The notes: generated by a model from the sequence alone, not told the origin. A stretch of DNA of 64,000 bases from CAVWUA01 sp963758025 (GCA_963758025.1 CAVWUA010000006.1:1054001-1118000); one strand, 5' to 3'. Positions 1 through 9,451 are shown, numbered from the stretch's first letter. A program made the numbers and translations.

Positions 1-2
1 AC

Positions 3-104
3 CACGCCTCCGGCTGGCTTCGGAGCGAGGTCGCCATGTCCATCAACCGGAAAAAAGCCCCGTTGCTCGTGTTCCGCTACGCCGTTCCTACCGAAACGAT
101 GTGA
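3..104 (+). CDS. 3' end of an upstream gene, unrecognised
   Basis: A frame open from the left edge of the window runs to a TGA at 102-104 and gives about 33 residues ending in TETM. The composition is protein-like (no repeat, mixed basic and aliphatic residues), but nothing identifies a family. The next gene starts about 107 bp downstream on the same strand. This could be the tail of a real gene cut by the window, or a chance open frame; only upstream sequence can decide. Confidence 0.35.
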   Translation, partial: HASGWLRSEVAMSINRKKAPLLVFRYAVPTETM

Positions 105-211
105 TCGGAACCCAGTTCACGGCAACCTCCCCGGCCGGCAGCCCGCCGGTCGGGACTCCCATTCCCATTTCACCGGAAAGGTTCCTGACACCTTTCCTTG
201 GAGGAACAAGG

Positions 212-682
212 GTGCGAATCAGGGCGTTCCATCCGGACGATGCCGAGGCGCTGCTGGCGCTGTTTCGGGAGACCATCCGCCGGGTGAACGCTCGGGATTA
301 TTCCCCCGAGCAGATTCGGGCGTGGGCCTCGGATGAGATCGACGCCGCGTCATGGGCCGACCGATTTGACGGTCGGTTCGTGGCGGTCGCGGAAACGGAA
401 CCGAATGGGCGAGTCGTCGGGTTCGCGGAACTGGAGACGGACGGGCATATCGATCGGTTCTTCGTGTCGGCGGATCATCAGAGGCTCGGGGTCGGGCGGG
501 CGCTGCTCGGCGCAATCGTGGAGGAGGCGAGGCGTCGCGGGGTCGGTCGGCTGTTCACTGAGGCGAGCATCACGGCCCGGCCCTTCTTCGAGAGTCAGGG
601 GTTCGCGGTCCTCGCGCCTCAGACCGTAATCGCGCGCGGAGTCGAATTCCATAATTTTCGCATGGCGCGGCCACTCGCCTGA
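212..682 (+). CDS. GNAT-family N-acetyltransferase
   Basis: A protein of about 156 residues that should transfer an acetyl group from acetyl-CoA to a small molecule or protein amine; the substrate is not evident. The fold is recognisable from the N-terminal VRIRAFHPDDAEALLALF, the acetyl-CoA loop RLGVGRALLGAI in the middle, and the C-terminal FFESQGFAVL element typical of the family. The frame is open from a GTG at 101, but I place the start at the GTG at 212 because a strong GGAGG lies 7 bases upstream (200-204) and homology begins there. It converges with the flavin oxidoreductase gene only 24 bases downstream. Confidence 0.85.
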   Translation: MRIRAFHPDDAEALLALFRETIRRVNARDYSPEQIRAWASDEIDAASWADRFDGRFVAVAETEPNGRVVGFAELETDGHIDRFFVSADHQRLGVGRALLGAIVEEARRRGVGRLFTEASITARPFFESQGFAVLAPQTVIARGVEFHNFRMARPLA

Positions 683-706
683 CTGCTTCCATGTCCGCCG
701 CGCTCG

Positions 707-1882
707 TCATCGTGCCCGGCGGCGGACGGCGTAGCCGTACTGGGTCGGCCAGTCGGGGTCGCCGTCGAGGTCATGCTGGGCCTTCAGCGCCCAGTAGGGC
801 TCTCGCAAGAGTTCGCGGCCGAGGAAGACCAGGTCGGCGTCTCCACCCGTGATGATCTCGGTCGCATAGGGCACGTCGGTGATCAGGCCGACCGCACCGG
901 TCTTGATCCCCGCCTCGTCACGAATTTGCCGGGCCAGAGGGACTTGATAACCCTTGGCGACCGGGATCGTCGCCTTCGGCACCAGGGCGCCGGATGAGAC
1001 GTCGATGAGGTCCACGCCGCGCTCCTTGAGATGCCGAGCCAGGATGACCGACTGCGTGATGTCCCAGCCTCCCTCGACCCAGTCGGTCGCCGAGATCCGC
1101 ACGAAAAGCGGAAGCTCGTCCGGCATCAGCCCCCGTAGCCGCTCGGCGACCCGCAAGACCAGCCGCATGCGGTTCTCCAGGCTCCCGCCGTACTCGTCGG
1201 TCCGGTGGTTGCTCAGAGGAGAGAGGAACTCGTGCAGCAGGTAGCCGTGGGCCGAGTGGATCTCGATCACCTGGAACCCGGCGTCGAGGGCGCGTCGGCA
1301 CGCGGCGGCGAAGGCATCAACGACACCCGCGATCCCGGCCTCGTCCAGCGGGATCGGGGCCGGGTCCCCCTCGACGAACGGGATCGGGCTGGGACCGACG
1401 ACCGGCCAGCCACCTTCCTCGGAGGTCTTCAGGAAGGCGCCCCCTTCCTGGGGAATCCGGCAACTGGCCTTGCGCCCGGCATGAGCGAGCTGGATTCCCG
1501 GCACCTTGCCCTGGCTTTGAACGAAGCGGACGATGCGTCGCAGTGGCTCGACGTGCCGGTCGTCCCAGATGCCGAGGTCGCGGGGCGTGATCCGGCCTTC
1601 CCGGACCACGGCGGTCGCCTCGACCAGGATCAGGCCCACGCCGCCGACCGCCCGGCTACCCAGGTGGACCAGGTGCCAGTCGTTGGCGAATCCCTCCTCC
1701 GCGCAGTACTGACACATCGGTGACATGACGATGCGGTTCCGGAACGTCACGCCCCGGATGGTCAGTGGGCTGAGCAGATCGACCTCCGGCACCTCCCGGT
1801 CGTGATCCGAGTCCGCGACACAGCCGTGGGCTTGTCTCGAGGGGTCGTCCGCGGTCACGGCGTTCTTACCCTGCTCCTCCAT
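707..1882 (-). CDS. Old-yellow-enzyme family NADPH:flavin oxidoreductase (YqjM/NamA-like)
   Basis: An FMN-dependent ene-reductase of about 391 residues, expected to reduce activated C=C bonds with NADPH in the cytoplasm. Features seen are the N-terminal SPMCQY motif, which carries the redox-tuning cysteine of the YqjM subgroup, QLAHAGRKAS at the flavin, the substrate-binding pair in EIHSAHGYLLHEFLSP, the TDEYGGSLENR loop, and the phosphate-binding end GAVGLIT followed by LGRELLREPYW. Length fits the family once the 35-residue variable leader is counted. The start is the ATG at 1882, which has AAGGAG 9 bases upstream; an ATG 27 bases earlier has no ribosome site. No partner gene suggests a specific substrate. 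Confidence 0.9.
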   Translation of the reverse strand: MEEQGKNAVTADDPSRQAHGCVADSDHDREVPEVDLLSPLTIRGVTFRNRIVMSPMCQYCAEEGFANDWHLVHLGSRAVGGVGLILVEATAVVREGRITPRDLGIWDDRHVEPLRRIVRFVQSQGKVPGIQLAHAGRKASCRIPQEGGAFLKTSEEGGWPVVGPSPIPFVEGDPAPIPLDEAGIAGVVDAFAAACRRALDAGFQVIEIHSAHGYLLHEFLSPLSNHRTDEYGGSLENRMRLVLRVAERLRGLMPDELPLFVRISATDWVEGGWDITQSVILARHLKERGVDLIDVSSGALVPKATIPVAKGYQVPLARQIRDEAGIKTGAVGLITDVPYATEIITGGDADLVFLGRELLREPYWALKAQHDLDGDPDWPTQYGYAVRRRAR

Positions 1883-2029
1883 TCCCGCGTTCTCCTTGCC
1901 AGAGGCCATTCGCCGGTTCTCGTATCGAAAGCCGCCGCCCCTCCGTCCGCAAATCCGACGCCGCGGCGCCCGGGTCCGGAACGATGCCAGACCACACAGG
2001 GGGTCCGGACACCTTTTCCGCTTCCTCGA

Positions 2030-2323
2030 TCACATCGGTTCCTTGATCGAACGGACGAAGTGCTTGCCTTTGCCCTTGGCCTTGAGCTGGTCGGCGTAGG
2101 CTTCGGCCTGGGGTTTGTCGGTGTAGTCGAACGTGCGGACCGTCCGGCCGCCCAGGTCGCAGACGGCCCAGACGACCTTCATGCGGACGTGCGGCTGGGG
2201 CTTCGGCCGGCGTTCGGACGGTTCGGAGCGGGGTTTGCGCTCGGGCGGCGTGTTCAGGCCGAGGGCCTCGGCGGCCTCGGCCTGGGCGCGCATCTCGCGC
2301 AGGCTTCGGGTGCGGCGTGCCAT
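2030..2323 (-). CDS. Small basic conserved-looking protein
   Basis: A 97-residue protein starting MARRTRSLREMRAQAEAAE, with a helical basic N-terminus, a proline/arginine-rich linker and a compact C-terminal half that looks folded (VWAVCDLGGRTVRTFDY, then KPQAEAYADQLKAKGKGK). I do not recognise a named family. The frame stays open about 75 bases upstream, but the ATG at 2323 is the natural start from composition. It stands alone, 147 bases upstream of the old-yellow-enzyme gene and next to a tandem duplication. A role in RNA or nucleic-acid binding would be a guess from its charge only. Confidence 0.55.
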   Translation of the reverse strand: MARRTRSLREMRAQAEAAEALGLNTPPERKPRSEPSERRPKPQPHVRMKVVWAVCDLGGRTVRTFDYTDKPQAEAYADQLKAKGKGKHFVRSIKEPM

Positions 2324-2469
2324 ATCTCGTTCTCGCGTCTCTCTGGCGGAGGTCAATCGGTATGGGATCAGGCCGGAACGGGTCTCGTCCCGAGTCAAAA
2401 TGCCCTGGCCCTCTCGGTGGACAGAGGCATTTTACCGGCACAAGGCGCACCATCAAGCGAGACCGCCCG

Positions 2470-3083
2470 TCAGATCTCCCAGCGCTGGACGCCGTCGGCG
2501 TGCGTGACCTCGATCCGGGGGCGTTTCACGCCGGGGACGAGGCGGAAGCTCAGGGGAAGGACGGCGCTGGCGAGCGTCGTCGGGGACTCCGGATGCGCGA
2601 CGCCGAACGGGATCAACTGGCCGTCACGCAGGCGGTAGAGTTCCAACGCCCAGGGGTGGCGGTCCACGATCAGCAGTTCGCGGACGTTGTTCCGGGCGTA
2701 GAAATCGAGCTTCTCGCGGGCGCGGTCCCCCTCGCTGAGAATTTCCACGACGAAATCCGGCCCGCCGCACCAGTGCGTGTCGCAGTTCCGGGCTGTCGTG
2801 TCGTTGAGGAAGACGGCGACGTCCGGGATGCGATAATTGGACTTCCAGTCCTCGACACGATCGCTGACGTTCACGCCGGGCCGGGCCATTCCCAGACCAG
2901 GCCAGACGACAGCGACCTGAAAGACGAATGCAAATCCCTGCACCAGCTCTTGATGCTCGTCGTTTGCCAGCGGCGACATGATATAGATTCCGTCCCAGAC
3001 TTCATCGTGCTGGTCGCCGCCCGAGTCCCGGCGCGCCGCGAGGAGTTTTCTTCCAGACTCGGGTCCGTCACAAGAACGGCCAT
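2470..3083 (-). pseudogene. Uma2-family endonuclease-like gene, duplicate copy 1, frameshifted
   Basis: This copy parallels the intact gene at 3426-4040 along its whole length (PNVSDR-type strand, the acidic IPDVAVF segment, GGPDFVVEILSEGD and the C-terminal RPRIEVTHADGVQRW). Relative to that copy it has lost one base in the segment at 3044-3050 (AGTTTTC here against AGCGTTTC there). The initiating MAVLVTDPSLEE therefore reads into a dead frame, and the body is open only from a non-initiating frame. The Uma2 (DUF820) family has a PD-(D/E)xK nuclease-like fold and its cellular role is mostly unknown. I call it a pseudogene because its partner GNAT copy is truncated too, but a single sequencing error would restore it. 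Confidence 0.7.
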
Positions 3084-3118
3084 CGTCGATGCTCCTTTTA
3101 TGTATGGCCGAGCCAGAT

Positions 3119-3322
3119 TCATTCCGGCTCCCGCAGCGAGCGATCGCAAAGTTCACCGGGCAGGCGGTAGAGCGTGGCGGTCTCGACCTGCTCGAAGCCG
3201 AGCGACTGGTAGAAGGCCAGGGCCGGGGTGTTGGTCGCGGACGTCTGCACGCAGAGGACCTCGGCGAGCTGCTCGCGGGCGTGGCGAGCGATCTCCGCCA
3301 GGAGCGTGCGGCCGAAACCCTG
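3119..3322 (-). pseudogene. Truncated C-terminal copy of the GNAT gene at 4072-5104
   Basis: About 68 codons read almost identically to the last part of the neighbouring acetyltransferase: QGFGRTL, the acetyl-CoA loop, then NTPALAFYQSLGFEQVETA and the basic tail ending LREPE. Everything upstream of QGFGRTL is missing; the sequence before it is the junction of the tandem duplication. With no N-terminal domain and no ribosome site it is most simply a non-functional relic of the duplication. Confidence 0.8.
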
Positions 3323-3425
3323 GAGGAACACGGGTTGCCGACAGAATCTCCAAAATCAGCCCCGGCTTCTCGGTGGACACTGGCATTTTACCGGCGCGAC
3401 GCGAGCCATCAAGCGGCCCCGCCCG

Positions 3426-4040
3426 TCAGATCTCCCAGCGCTGGACGCCGTCAGCGTGCGTGACCTCGATCCGGGGCCGTTTCACGCCGGAGACGAGGCG
3501 AAAGCTCAACGGGAGGAGGCTGCTGGCGAGCGTCGTCGGGGACTCCGGATGCGCGACGCCGTACGGGATCAACTGGCCGTCACGCAGGCGGTAGAGTTCC
3601 AACGCCCAGGGGTGACGGTCCACGATCAGCAGTTCGCGGACGTTGTTCCGGGCGTAGAAATCGAGCTTCTCGCGGGCGCGGTCCCCCTCGCTGAGAATTT
3701 CCACGACGAAATCTGGCCCGCCGCACCAGTGCGTGTCGCAGTTCCGAGCTGTCGTGTCGTTGAGGAAGACGGCGACGTCCGGGATGCGATAATTGGCCTC
3801 CCAGTTCTCGACGCGGTCGCTGACGTTCACGCCAGGCAGCGCCATGCCCAGCCCCGGCCAGCCGACGGCGACCTGAAAAACGGATGCAAATCCCTGCACC
3901 AGCTCTTGATGCTCGTTATTCGCCAGCGGCGACATGATATAGACTCCGTCCCAGACTTCATCGTGCTGGTCGCCGCCCGAGGCTCGGCGCGCCGCCAGGA
4001 GCGTTTCTTCCAGGCTCGGGTCCGTCACGAAAACGGCCAT
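3426..4040 (-). CDS. Uma2-family (DUF820) endonuclease-like protein, duplicate copy 2
   Basis: A 204-residue protein of the Uma2 family, which has a restriction-endonuclease-like fold; members are very numerous in planctomycetes and cyanobacteria and few have a proven function. Visible elements are WDGVYIMSPLANNEHQ near residue 30 (the conserved E/D-x-SP-x-x-xHq region), YRIPDVAVF and FVVEILSEGD (the acidic and E-x-x core), then YARNNVRELLIVD and a C-terminal FRL strand. The start at 4040 is supported by AAAAGGAG 8 bases upstream. It lies 31 bases downstream of the GNAT gene in the same direction, and the pair is duplicated together at 2397-3322. Confidence 0.85.
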   Translation of the reverse strand: MAVFVTDPSLEETLLAARRASGGDQHDEVWDGVYIMSPLANNEHQELVQGFASVFQVAVGWPGLGMALPGVNVSDRVENWEANYRIPDVAVFLNDTTARNCDTHWCGGPDFVVEILSEGDRAREKLDFYARNNVRELLIVDRHPWALELYRLRDGQLIPYGVAHPESPTTLASSLLPLSFRLVSGVKRPRIEVTHADGVQRWEI

Positions 4041-4071
4041 CGTTGATGCTCCTTTTATGGCCGAGCCAGAG

Positions 4072-5104
4072 TCATTCCGGCTCCCGCAGCGAGCGCTCGC
4101 AAAGTTCACCGGGCAAGCGGTAGAGCGTGGCGGTCTCGACCTGCTCGAAGCCGAGCGACTGGTAGAAGGCCAGGGCCGGGGTGTTGGTCGCGGACGTCTG
4201 CACGCAGAGGACCTCGGCGAGCTGCTCGCGGGCGTGTCGGGCGATCTCGGTCACGAGCGTGCGGCCGAACCCCTGGCGGCGTTGGTTTGGGGCCACCTCC
4301 ACGTCGATCAGACCGGTGCGGGGGCGGCCGTCGCCAATACCGAAACCGCTGGCGATGTCCCACGTTGTCGCGCTGGCCAGGACCACGTCATCCGCGCGGC
4401 GGACCAGACGGAACTGCGTCGGGCGGAACAGGCCGATGGCCAGCGATTGCCACCAGCCGTCGGGCAGGGCATCCTCAACGATCTCGACCCGTGCCTGCCG
4501 GCGCACCAGGGCCATGCGGGGGTCGCGGACCTCCGGCTGGCTCAGGTCGGATTCGAGCAGATCGGTTGTCGCGACGGGCTCGTACCCCGCATGCGTGACG
4601 GCCTGCGTGAAGGCGTCGTGCAGGCTGAGCACGCCCGCGAACTCGCTCCCGCCGTAAATGCCCCAGTAGAACGGGTTCATCGGCGCCTGGCCGCCGGCGT
4701 AGAAGACGGTCGCCCCGCGCTGCCGCAGATAGCGCTCGGCCCGCAGAACGAGGCCGCGCTCGAGCGCCTCCGTGTCGTCCGCGTCCGGCTCGATGACGAG
4801 CATGGAGATGGTGCCCATCTGGCGGTCGAGCTGGTGGGATGGGCCGCAAGGCTGCTCGGGGGCGAACCCGGCATGCGACGTAGCCGACGACCCGATCATC
4901 GCGCTCCGCCACGATCAGACCGGCGGCCTCGAACGGGAGCTTGCCCATGACGAGGGTGTCGAACTCGTGGGCGTTCAGCGGGCGCACGACGTTGGCGTCG
5001 GGGAGGCCCCGATTCCACAAGTCGGCCAGTGCCGGCGGGTCGCCGTTGCGGAAGGCTCGAAACCGGGTCAACGGGGGGATCTCAACCCTTTTTTGACTGG
5101 ACAA
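4072..5104 (-). CDS. Two-part GNAT acetyltransferase (one apparent frameshift)
   Basis: About 343 residues across two frames. The first part has an N-terminal GNAT domain (FRAFRNGDPPALADLWNRG, later GLIVAERDDRVVGYV). The second frame continues with HAGFAPEQPCGPSHQL, a MLVIEPD strand, a linker, and a second GNAT domain ending with RRQGFGRTLVTEIARHA and LAFYQSLGFEQVE. The break is one extra base near 4878, in the codons between GYV and HAGF, where both sides keep the family sequence. It may be a sequencing error or a real lesion. The start is taken at a TTG at 5104 for lack of a better codon and is uncertain. The gene's 3' end is what was copied into the upstream duplication unit. Confidence 0.75.
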
Positions 5105-5132
5105 CGCGGTCCTCGGCCGAGCCGAGAGCCAC

Positions 5133-5441
5133 TCAAGGGACAGCCACGAGCACGTCCCGGCCCTCGACCTTCACTTCATAGACGGGCTGCTGGATCGTCT
5201 TGCTCACCGTGCTGCGCCCGTTCCTCACGTCGAATTGCCAGCCATGCCAGGGACAGGTGACGACCGTGTCCTGGATCATGCCCTCGGCCAGCGGCCCGCC
5301 CTGATGCGGGCAGATTCCGTCAATGGCCGAGATCTCACCGCCAATGTTGAACAGCGCGTAGATCCGGCCCTCGTGCTCGACCTCCCGGGCCGAACCCTCG
5401 GGTAATTCGTCCAGAGTCGCCATCTTGACGAATCCCGGCAT
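5133..5441 (-). CDS. Rieske-type [2Fe-2S] ferredoxin
   Basis: A 102-residue soluble single-domain Rieske protein, an electron carrier. The two cluster-ligand boxes are complete: CPHQGGPL near residue 45 (Cys-x-His) and CPWHGWQFD near residue 63 (Cys-x-x-His). There is no transmembrane segment or signal peptide, so it acts in the cytoplasm, like the small Rieske components of dioxygenases or NirD. The start at 5441 has AAGGAG 8 bases upstream. It is divergent from the FAD-dependent oxidoreductase at 5615, with 173 bp between them, so the two could share a control region; that link is inference. Confidence 0.9.
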   Translation of the reverse strand: MPGFVKMATLDELPEGSAREVEHEGRIYALFNIGGEISAIDGICPHQGGPLAEGMIQDTVVTCPWHGWQFDVRNGRSTVSKTIQQPVYEVKVEGRDVLVAVP

Positions 5442-5614
5442 TCCCGAATCTCCTTCTCGCTCACCGGGGCAGAACCATTGATGTCGTGCCGGCTCACTTC
5501 AGCGTGCAATCCACTATTGTGAAGTTTAACACACCGGTCAATCCCGACGTCACCCCGTTACGGCCGCTTACAATCATTATGGCCAGCACGCCAGGATTGC
5601 GGAGGATGCGGAAC

Positions 5615-7153
5615 GTGGCGGATTCATTCGACCTGATCGTCATCGGGGCGGGCATGGGAGGACTGGCGGCGGCCGGGCTGGCCCAGGCCAGTGGACTGCG
5701 CGTGGCCTTGCTGGAGGCTCATACCACGCTCGGCGGCTGCGCCGGGTACTTCGGACGCGGGCCGTACACGTTCGACGCCGGCGCGACGGCCCTGATGGGC
5801 CTGGAACCCGGCGCGCCGGTGGGGGACCTGCTCGACCGGCTCGGCGTCGCGTTCGAGGCCGTCCGCACGCCGAGCTACCGGGTCCACCTGCCCGACCGCC
5901 AGCTCGACATCGTGCCGGACGCCCACGCCCTGGAAGCCGCGTCGGTCGCCACGTTCGCCGAGCATCCCGATGCCCAGCGGCATTTCTGGCGGCTCCAGGA
6001 GGCGGTCGGCACGCGGTTGTTCGACGTTGCGGCCCGCGTGCCGAGGCTCCCGGCGCGTTCTCTGGGGGACGTGGCGCACGACCTCCGCATCCTGGGAATT
6101 CCGGGCCTGCTGGCGGCGGCCTCGTGGGCCGTCACGGTGCGCGACGTGCTCCGGCTGCTCGGGCTGGACCGCGACGTGCCGTTCCGGTCATTGATCGCCA
6201 TGCTGCTGCAAGACACGGCCCAGGCGGGGCCGGACACCGTCCCCTTCGCCAACGCCGCCGCGTGCCTTCAGGCGTACCGGCGGGGCATGAGCCGCCCGGT
6301 CGGCGGGATGAAGGCGCTGGTCGAAGGGCTGGGCGGGCGGTTCGCGGCGCTCGGCGGCGACCTCCGCACGGCGACGAAGGTCGATCGGGTCGAACCGGAC
6401 GGCGCGGGGGGCTTCGTGGTGTGGACCCGTCGCCGGCAGCGGCTCCCGGCGCGGCAGGTTGTCTTCAATCTGCCGCTGGACCGCGCCTCGGCGCTGCTGG
6501 GCCGCGAGTTGACGGGCCGCCTCGCCCGTCGGGAGCGGCAGTCGCGGGCCGTCTGGAGCGCCTTCACCGGCTATCTGGCGATCCGCCGCGCGGCCGTTCC
6601 CGACGGCGGGCCGCTGTTCCACCAGGTCTTGCAGGACTACGACCGGCCGATCCACGACGGCAACAACGTCCTGGTGTCGCTCTCGCCCGAGGATGACGAC
6701 GGCTACGGCCCGCCGGATGTCCGCGTCGCCACGATGTCCACCCACACACGCCCGGCCGACTGGTATGGTCTGGACCGGAATGCCTACGACCGCAAGAAAG
6801 CCGAGTATCGCGCCCGGATGCTCGCCGCGCTGAAACGGGCGCTGCCGGACGCCCCCGACGCCCTGGTTCATGCGGAGTTCGCCTCGCCTCGAAGTTTCGA
6901 GCGCTACACCCGACGGCGGAACGGCGCCGTCGGTGGTGCGCCGGTCTCCCGGCGCAATAGCAATCTCCTGGCCGTCGGCCCGGACATATTCGGCCCTGGC
7001 CTCTGGATCGTCGGTGATTCCGTCTTCCCGGGTCAGGGGACGATGGCCGTCATCCTCTCGGCCATCCGGGTCGTCGAGCGAATCACGGGTATCCCCTGGG
7101 AGCCATTGCGCGATAAGATTTCCACGCAAAGAGAAGCCCAGGAAGTCAGATAA
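5615..7153 (+). CDS. CrtI/CrtD-like FAD-dependent oxidoreductase (phytoene-desaturase fold)
   Basis: About 512 residues. The N-terminus holds the dinucleotide-binding motif IVIGAGMGGLAAAGLAQ followed by LLEAHTTLGGCAGYF, as in carotenoid desaturases and isomerases (CrtI, CrtD, CrtISO). The C-terminal GLWIVGDSVFPGQGTMAVI is the family's FAD-closing motif. Substrate could be a carotenoid, but no phytoene synthase or cyclase is in the window, and the same fold serves retinol and amine oxidoreductases. The start is set at the GTG at 5615 because a GGAGG lies 9 bases upstream (5601-5605); the frame is open further upstream without support. It is divergent from the Rieske gene. Confidence 0.8.
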   Translation: MADSFDLIVIGAGMGGLAAAGLAQASGLRVALLEAHTTLGGCAGYFGRGPYTFDAGATALMGLEPGAPVGDLLDRLGVAFEAVRTPSYRVHLPDRQLDIVPDAHALEAASVATFAEHPDAQRHFWRLQEAVGTRLFDVAARVPRLPARSLGDVAHDLRILGIPGLLAAASWAVTVRDVLRLLGLDRDVPFRSLIAMLLQDTAQAGPDTVPFANAAACLQAYRRGMSRPVGGMKALVEGLGGRFAALGGDLRTATKVDRVEPDGAGGFVVWTRRRQRLPARQVVFNLPLDRASALLGRELTGRLARRERQSRAVWSAFTGYLAIRRAAVPDGGPLFHQVLQDYDRPIHDGNNVLVSLSPEDDDGYGPPDVRVATMSTHTRPADWYGLDRNAYDRKKAEYRARMLAALKRALPDAPDALVHAEFASPRSFERYTRRRNGAVGGAPVSRRNSNLLAVGPDIFGPGLWIVGDSVFPGQGTMAVILSAIRVVERITGIPWEPLRDKISTQREAQEVR

Positions 7154-7314
7154 GATTTCACCGCGAAACTCGCGAAGAAAATTCAGAGATCTGGAACCCT
7201 CTCCTTGTCTTTCTCCCTCTTCTCCCTCCTGACCTTATCGTCTTCTCTTGTCTTACCTTCGCGATTTTCGGCGGTCTTGGCGATGAAACCTTCTTCTCCC
7301 GGAGTTCCACTGAC
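7154..7314. other. Intergenic, pyrimidine-rich, no feature recognised
   Basis: This 161-bp gap holds a pyrimidine-rich tract (about 7200-7256, many CTC and TCT steps) after a short segment resembling interspersed planctomycete repeats (TTCACCGCGAAACTCGCG). I see no clear terminator hairpin or promoter in it. Confidence 0.4.
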
Positions 7315-8007
7315 ATGCTCGACGCACTGGTCGTCGCACCGCATCCCGATGACGCCGAGCTGGGCATGGGCGGGACGATCGTGCGCTTGATGGGGCAGGG
7401 GTGGTCGGTCGGGATTCTCGACCTGACCAGCGGCGAGCCGACCCCGCTGGGGTCTCCCGAGATCCGCCGGACGGAGACGGCCGCCGCCAGCGAGGCCCTG
7501 GGCTGCCCCTGGCGGAAGAACCTCGGCCTGCCGAACCGGAGTCTCGAACCGACCCTGGTCCATCGCCGGGCGCTCGCGGCCGTCTTCCGCAAGGTCCGCC
7601 CGCGCGTGCTGTTCGCGCCGTACTGGGAGGACGCCCACCCCGACCACGCCGCCGCGACGAAGCTGGTCGAGGATGCCCGGTTCTGGAGCAAGTTGTCGAA
7701 GTCGGACATCCCGGGCACGCCGTTCCACCCGCTCCGGGTGCTGTATTACTTCAGCGTCCACCTGCGGATCGTCGAGCGGCCGAGCTTCGTCGTTGATATT
7801 TCCGACCAGCTCGACGCAAAGCTCGCGGCCCTGCGTTGTTATCGCTCGCAACTGGTGGACAACCAGCCGGAAGGCCGCCCCGGCGTGATCGACTCGGTAT
7901 GCGATCGCACGCGGTTCTGGGGCCATACTGTCGGTGTTCTCCACGCCGAACCGTTCGCCAGCCGGGAGCCGATCGGTCTGTCCAGCCTGGATCACCTACT
8001 ACTCTGA
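7315..8007 (+). CDS. bshB1: PIG-L/LmbE-family deacetylase, BshB1-like
   Basis: A 230-residue zinc-dependent N-acetylglucosaminyl deacetylase. The start motif APHPDDAELGMGG supplies the His-x-x-Asp-Asp metal and catalytic residues and the HPDH near residue 105 gives the third ligand. Length and the segment IRRTETAAASEALGC match the bacillithiol-pathway enzyme BshB1, which deacetylates GlcNAc-malate; the BshA and BshC partners are not in this window, so a different glycoside substrate is possible. It overlaps the 3' end of the convergent HlyD gene by 9 bases. A GGAG sits about 12 bases before the ATG. Confidence 0.75.
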   Translation: MLDALVVAPHPDDAELGMGGTIVRLMGQGWSVGILDLTSGEPTPLGSPEIRRTETAAASEALGCPWRKNLGLPNRSLEPTLVHRRALAAVFRKVRPRVLFAPYWEDAHPDHAAATKLVEDARFWSKLSKSDIPGTPFHPLRVLYYFSVHLRIVERPSFVVDISDQLDAKLAALRCYRSQLVDNQPEGRPGVIDSVCDRTRFWGHTVGVLHAEPFASREPIGLSSLDHLLL

Positions 8008-9409
8008 CAGCATCCCCGGCGACGCATACGGCTCCGGCGGCAGGTTGAGATGCTCGGCCGGGTTCAGGACGACCCGCTCCCCTTGCTCCAGCCCGCCGAG
8101 CACCTCCAGCCGGGTCCGGTCGCCGCGTCCCACGCGGACCGCACGGTGGTCGAGATGCTCGCCGGTCACGACGTAGCAGAAGGTCCGACCTCCCTCGACG
8201 GTCACGGCTTCTTTCGGCACGACCAGGACATCGTCCCTCGTGTCGGTGATGATCCGCACCTCGGCGGACATGTTCGGCAGGAGGCCCGGGGGCACCGTCT
8301 CCAGCGTGATACGGGCCGGAAAGTGCTTGATATCCAGGCCGGCTCGCCAGTTCTCCGTCGGCAGGAGGTCGATCGACTTGACCTTCCCCTGGAGTTCCCG
8401 TTCGGGCAGGGCCATGACGCGCACCTTCGCCGACATCCCGACGCGCACCCTCGGCCCAACCGTTTCGTGCAGGGAGATCTCGACAACCGGCTTCGTCATG
8501 TCGGGCAAGTAGATCAACGGTTGCCCTTGATAGACCGAAGAGCCTTCATGGATCGCGAAATCTTCACCCCAGAACACGTCGAAGTGAATCGCCCGGCCGC
8601 CGTGCGGAGCGCGGACGACGCACTTCTCGACGAGTGACCGGAGCTTCTTCAATCGCGCCTCCTGGTTCTCAAGCTGCAAGGTGGCGAAGTTGAGCTGTTC
8701 CTGGGCATTCTCGACCTTCGTCTCCAGATCGCGGAGGGTCTTCGGCACCGTGAACCGGACGTGGTTGCGGAACGCGCGCTCGTTCTGGGCCAGGGTCAGC
8801 GTGAGACGCTGGGCGTCCGCCTGGCGCGGGCGAGTTGATCGGTCGAGACGTAGCCATTCTCCCGCATCATCCGGGTCCACTCCCGACGCTCGCGCGCCTG
8901 CTGGAGGTCCGCCCGGGCCAGGGCGATCTGCCCCTGGAACGACTGGCGCTGCTGAATGGCCTCGCCATCGCGGAACCCGCGCAGAGCCACGCGCTGCGCC
9001 TCCAGGTCCATCTCGGCCTGGCGACGCTCGGCCGTCGCCCGCTCGACCTCGATCTGTTGCAGACGGACCATCTCCTCATAGCTCGACGCGTCGAACCGGA
9101 CGAGCACGTCCCCCTTCCGGACCATCGCCCCGTCGGTGACCAGTTCCAGAATCGTCGGCAATCCCATCCCCGGCGAGCCGGGAAGCACCAGGGCCTCCAG
9201 CTCACATTCAATGGTCGTGCGGGTTGCTCCCTCGATCTCGCCATCGACCAGGACCGTCACCTCCAGGTCGGCCCGCTCGACCCGGGCCGTCGGCAACGTC
9301 TCCAGGAGCGTCGCGGAATTGCCCCAGAACCGCGACGCCCCCAGGCTCGCCGTCCCGACCAGCAGGTTATCCCAATCCAGCCCAGCGTGCGGCGAACCCG
9401 GCTCGGCAT
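7999..9409 (-). CDS. HlyD-type efflux periplasmic adaptor (two apparent frameshifts)
   Basis: About 470 residues in three frames. It starts MPSRVRRTLGWIG, a basic stretch and membrane anchor, at the ATG at 9409 with GGAG about 7 bases upstream. It shifts one frame near 9368 into LLVGTASLGASRFW, then has a lipoyl/barrel half-motif (VLVDGEIEGATRT, later GDVLVRFDASSYEE) and a long coiled coil rich in Q, E and R. It shifts again near 8832 and continues through the second coil helix, the barrel with VRAPHGG, and the C-terminal membrane-proximal strand VVLNPAEHLNLPPE. It should link an inner-membrane exporter to an outer-membrane channel. No pump gene is adjacent. A promoter with paired operators lies just upstream. 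Confidence 0.8.
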
Positions 9410-9451
9410 CGTGATCTCCGCCTTCCCACGTCGCGCATACGCCCAGTCCTC

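Larger units (their letters stand above)
2397..4278. repeat. Tandem duplication, period 956 bp, carrying Uma2 gene plus GNAT 3' end
   Basis: Unit 1 (about 2397-3322) and unit 2 (about 3353-4278) are diverged direct copies. Both begin with AAAAT, then a CTCGGTGGACA...GGCATTTTACCGGC leader, then a Uma2 coding region on the minus strand and the 3' end of a GNAT gene. Similarity stops inside the GNAT gene: after the shared GAGCGTGCGGCCGAA the two copies part. Unit 2 is continuous with the full GNAT gene, so unit 1 is the added copy, and its two genes are broken. Confidence 0.9.
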
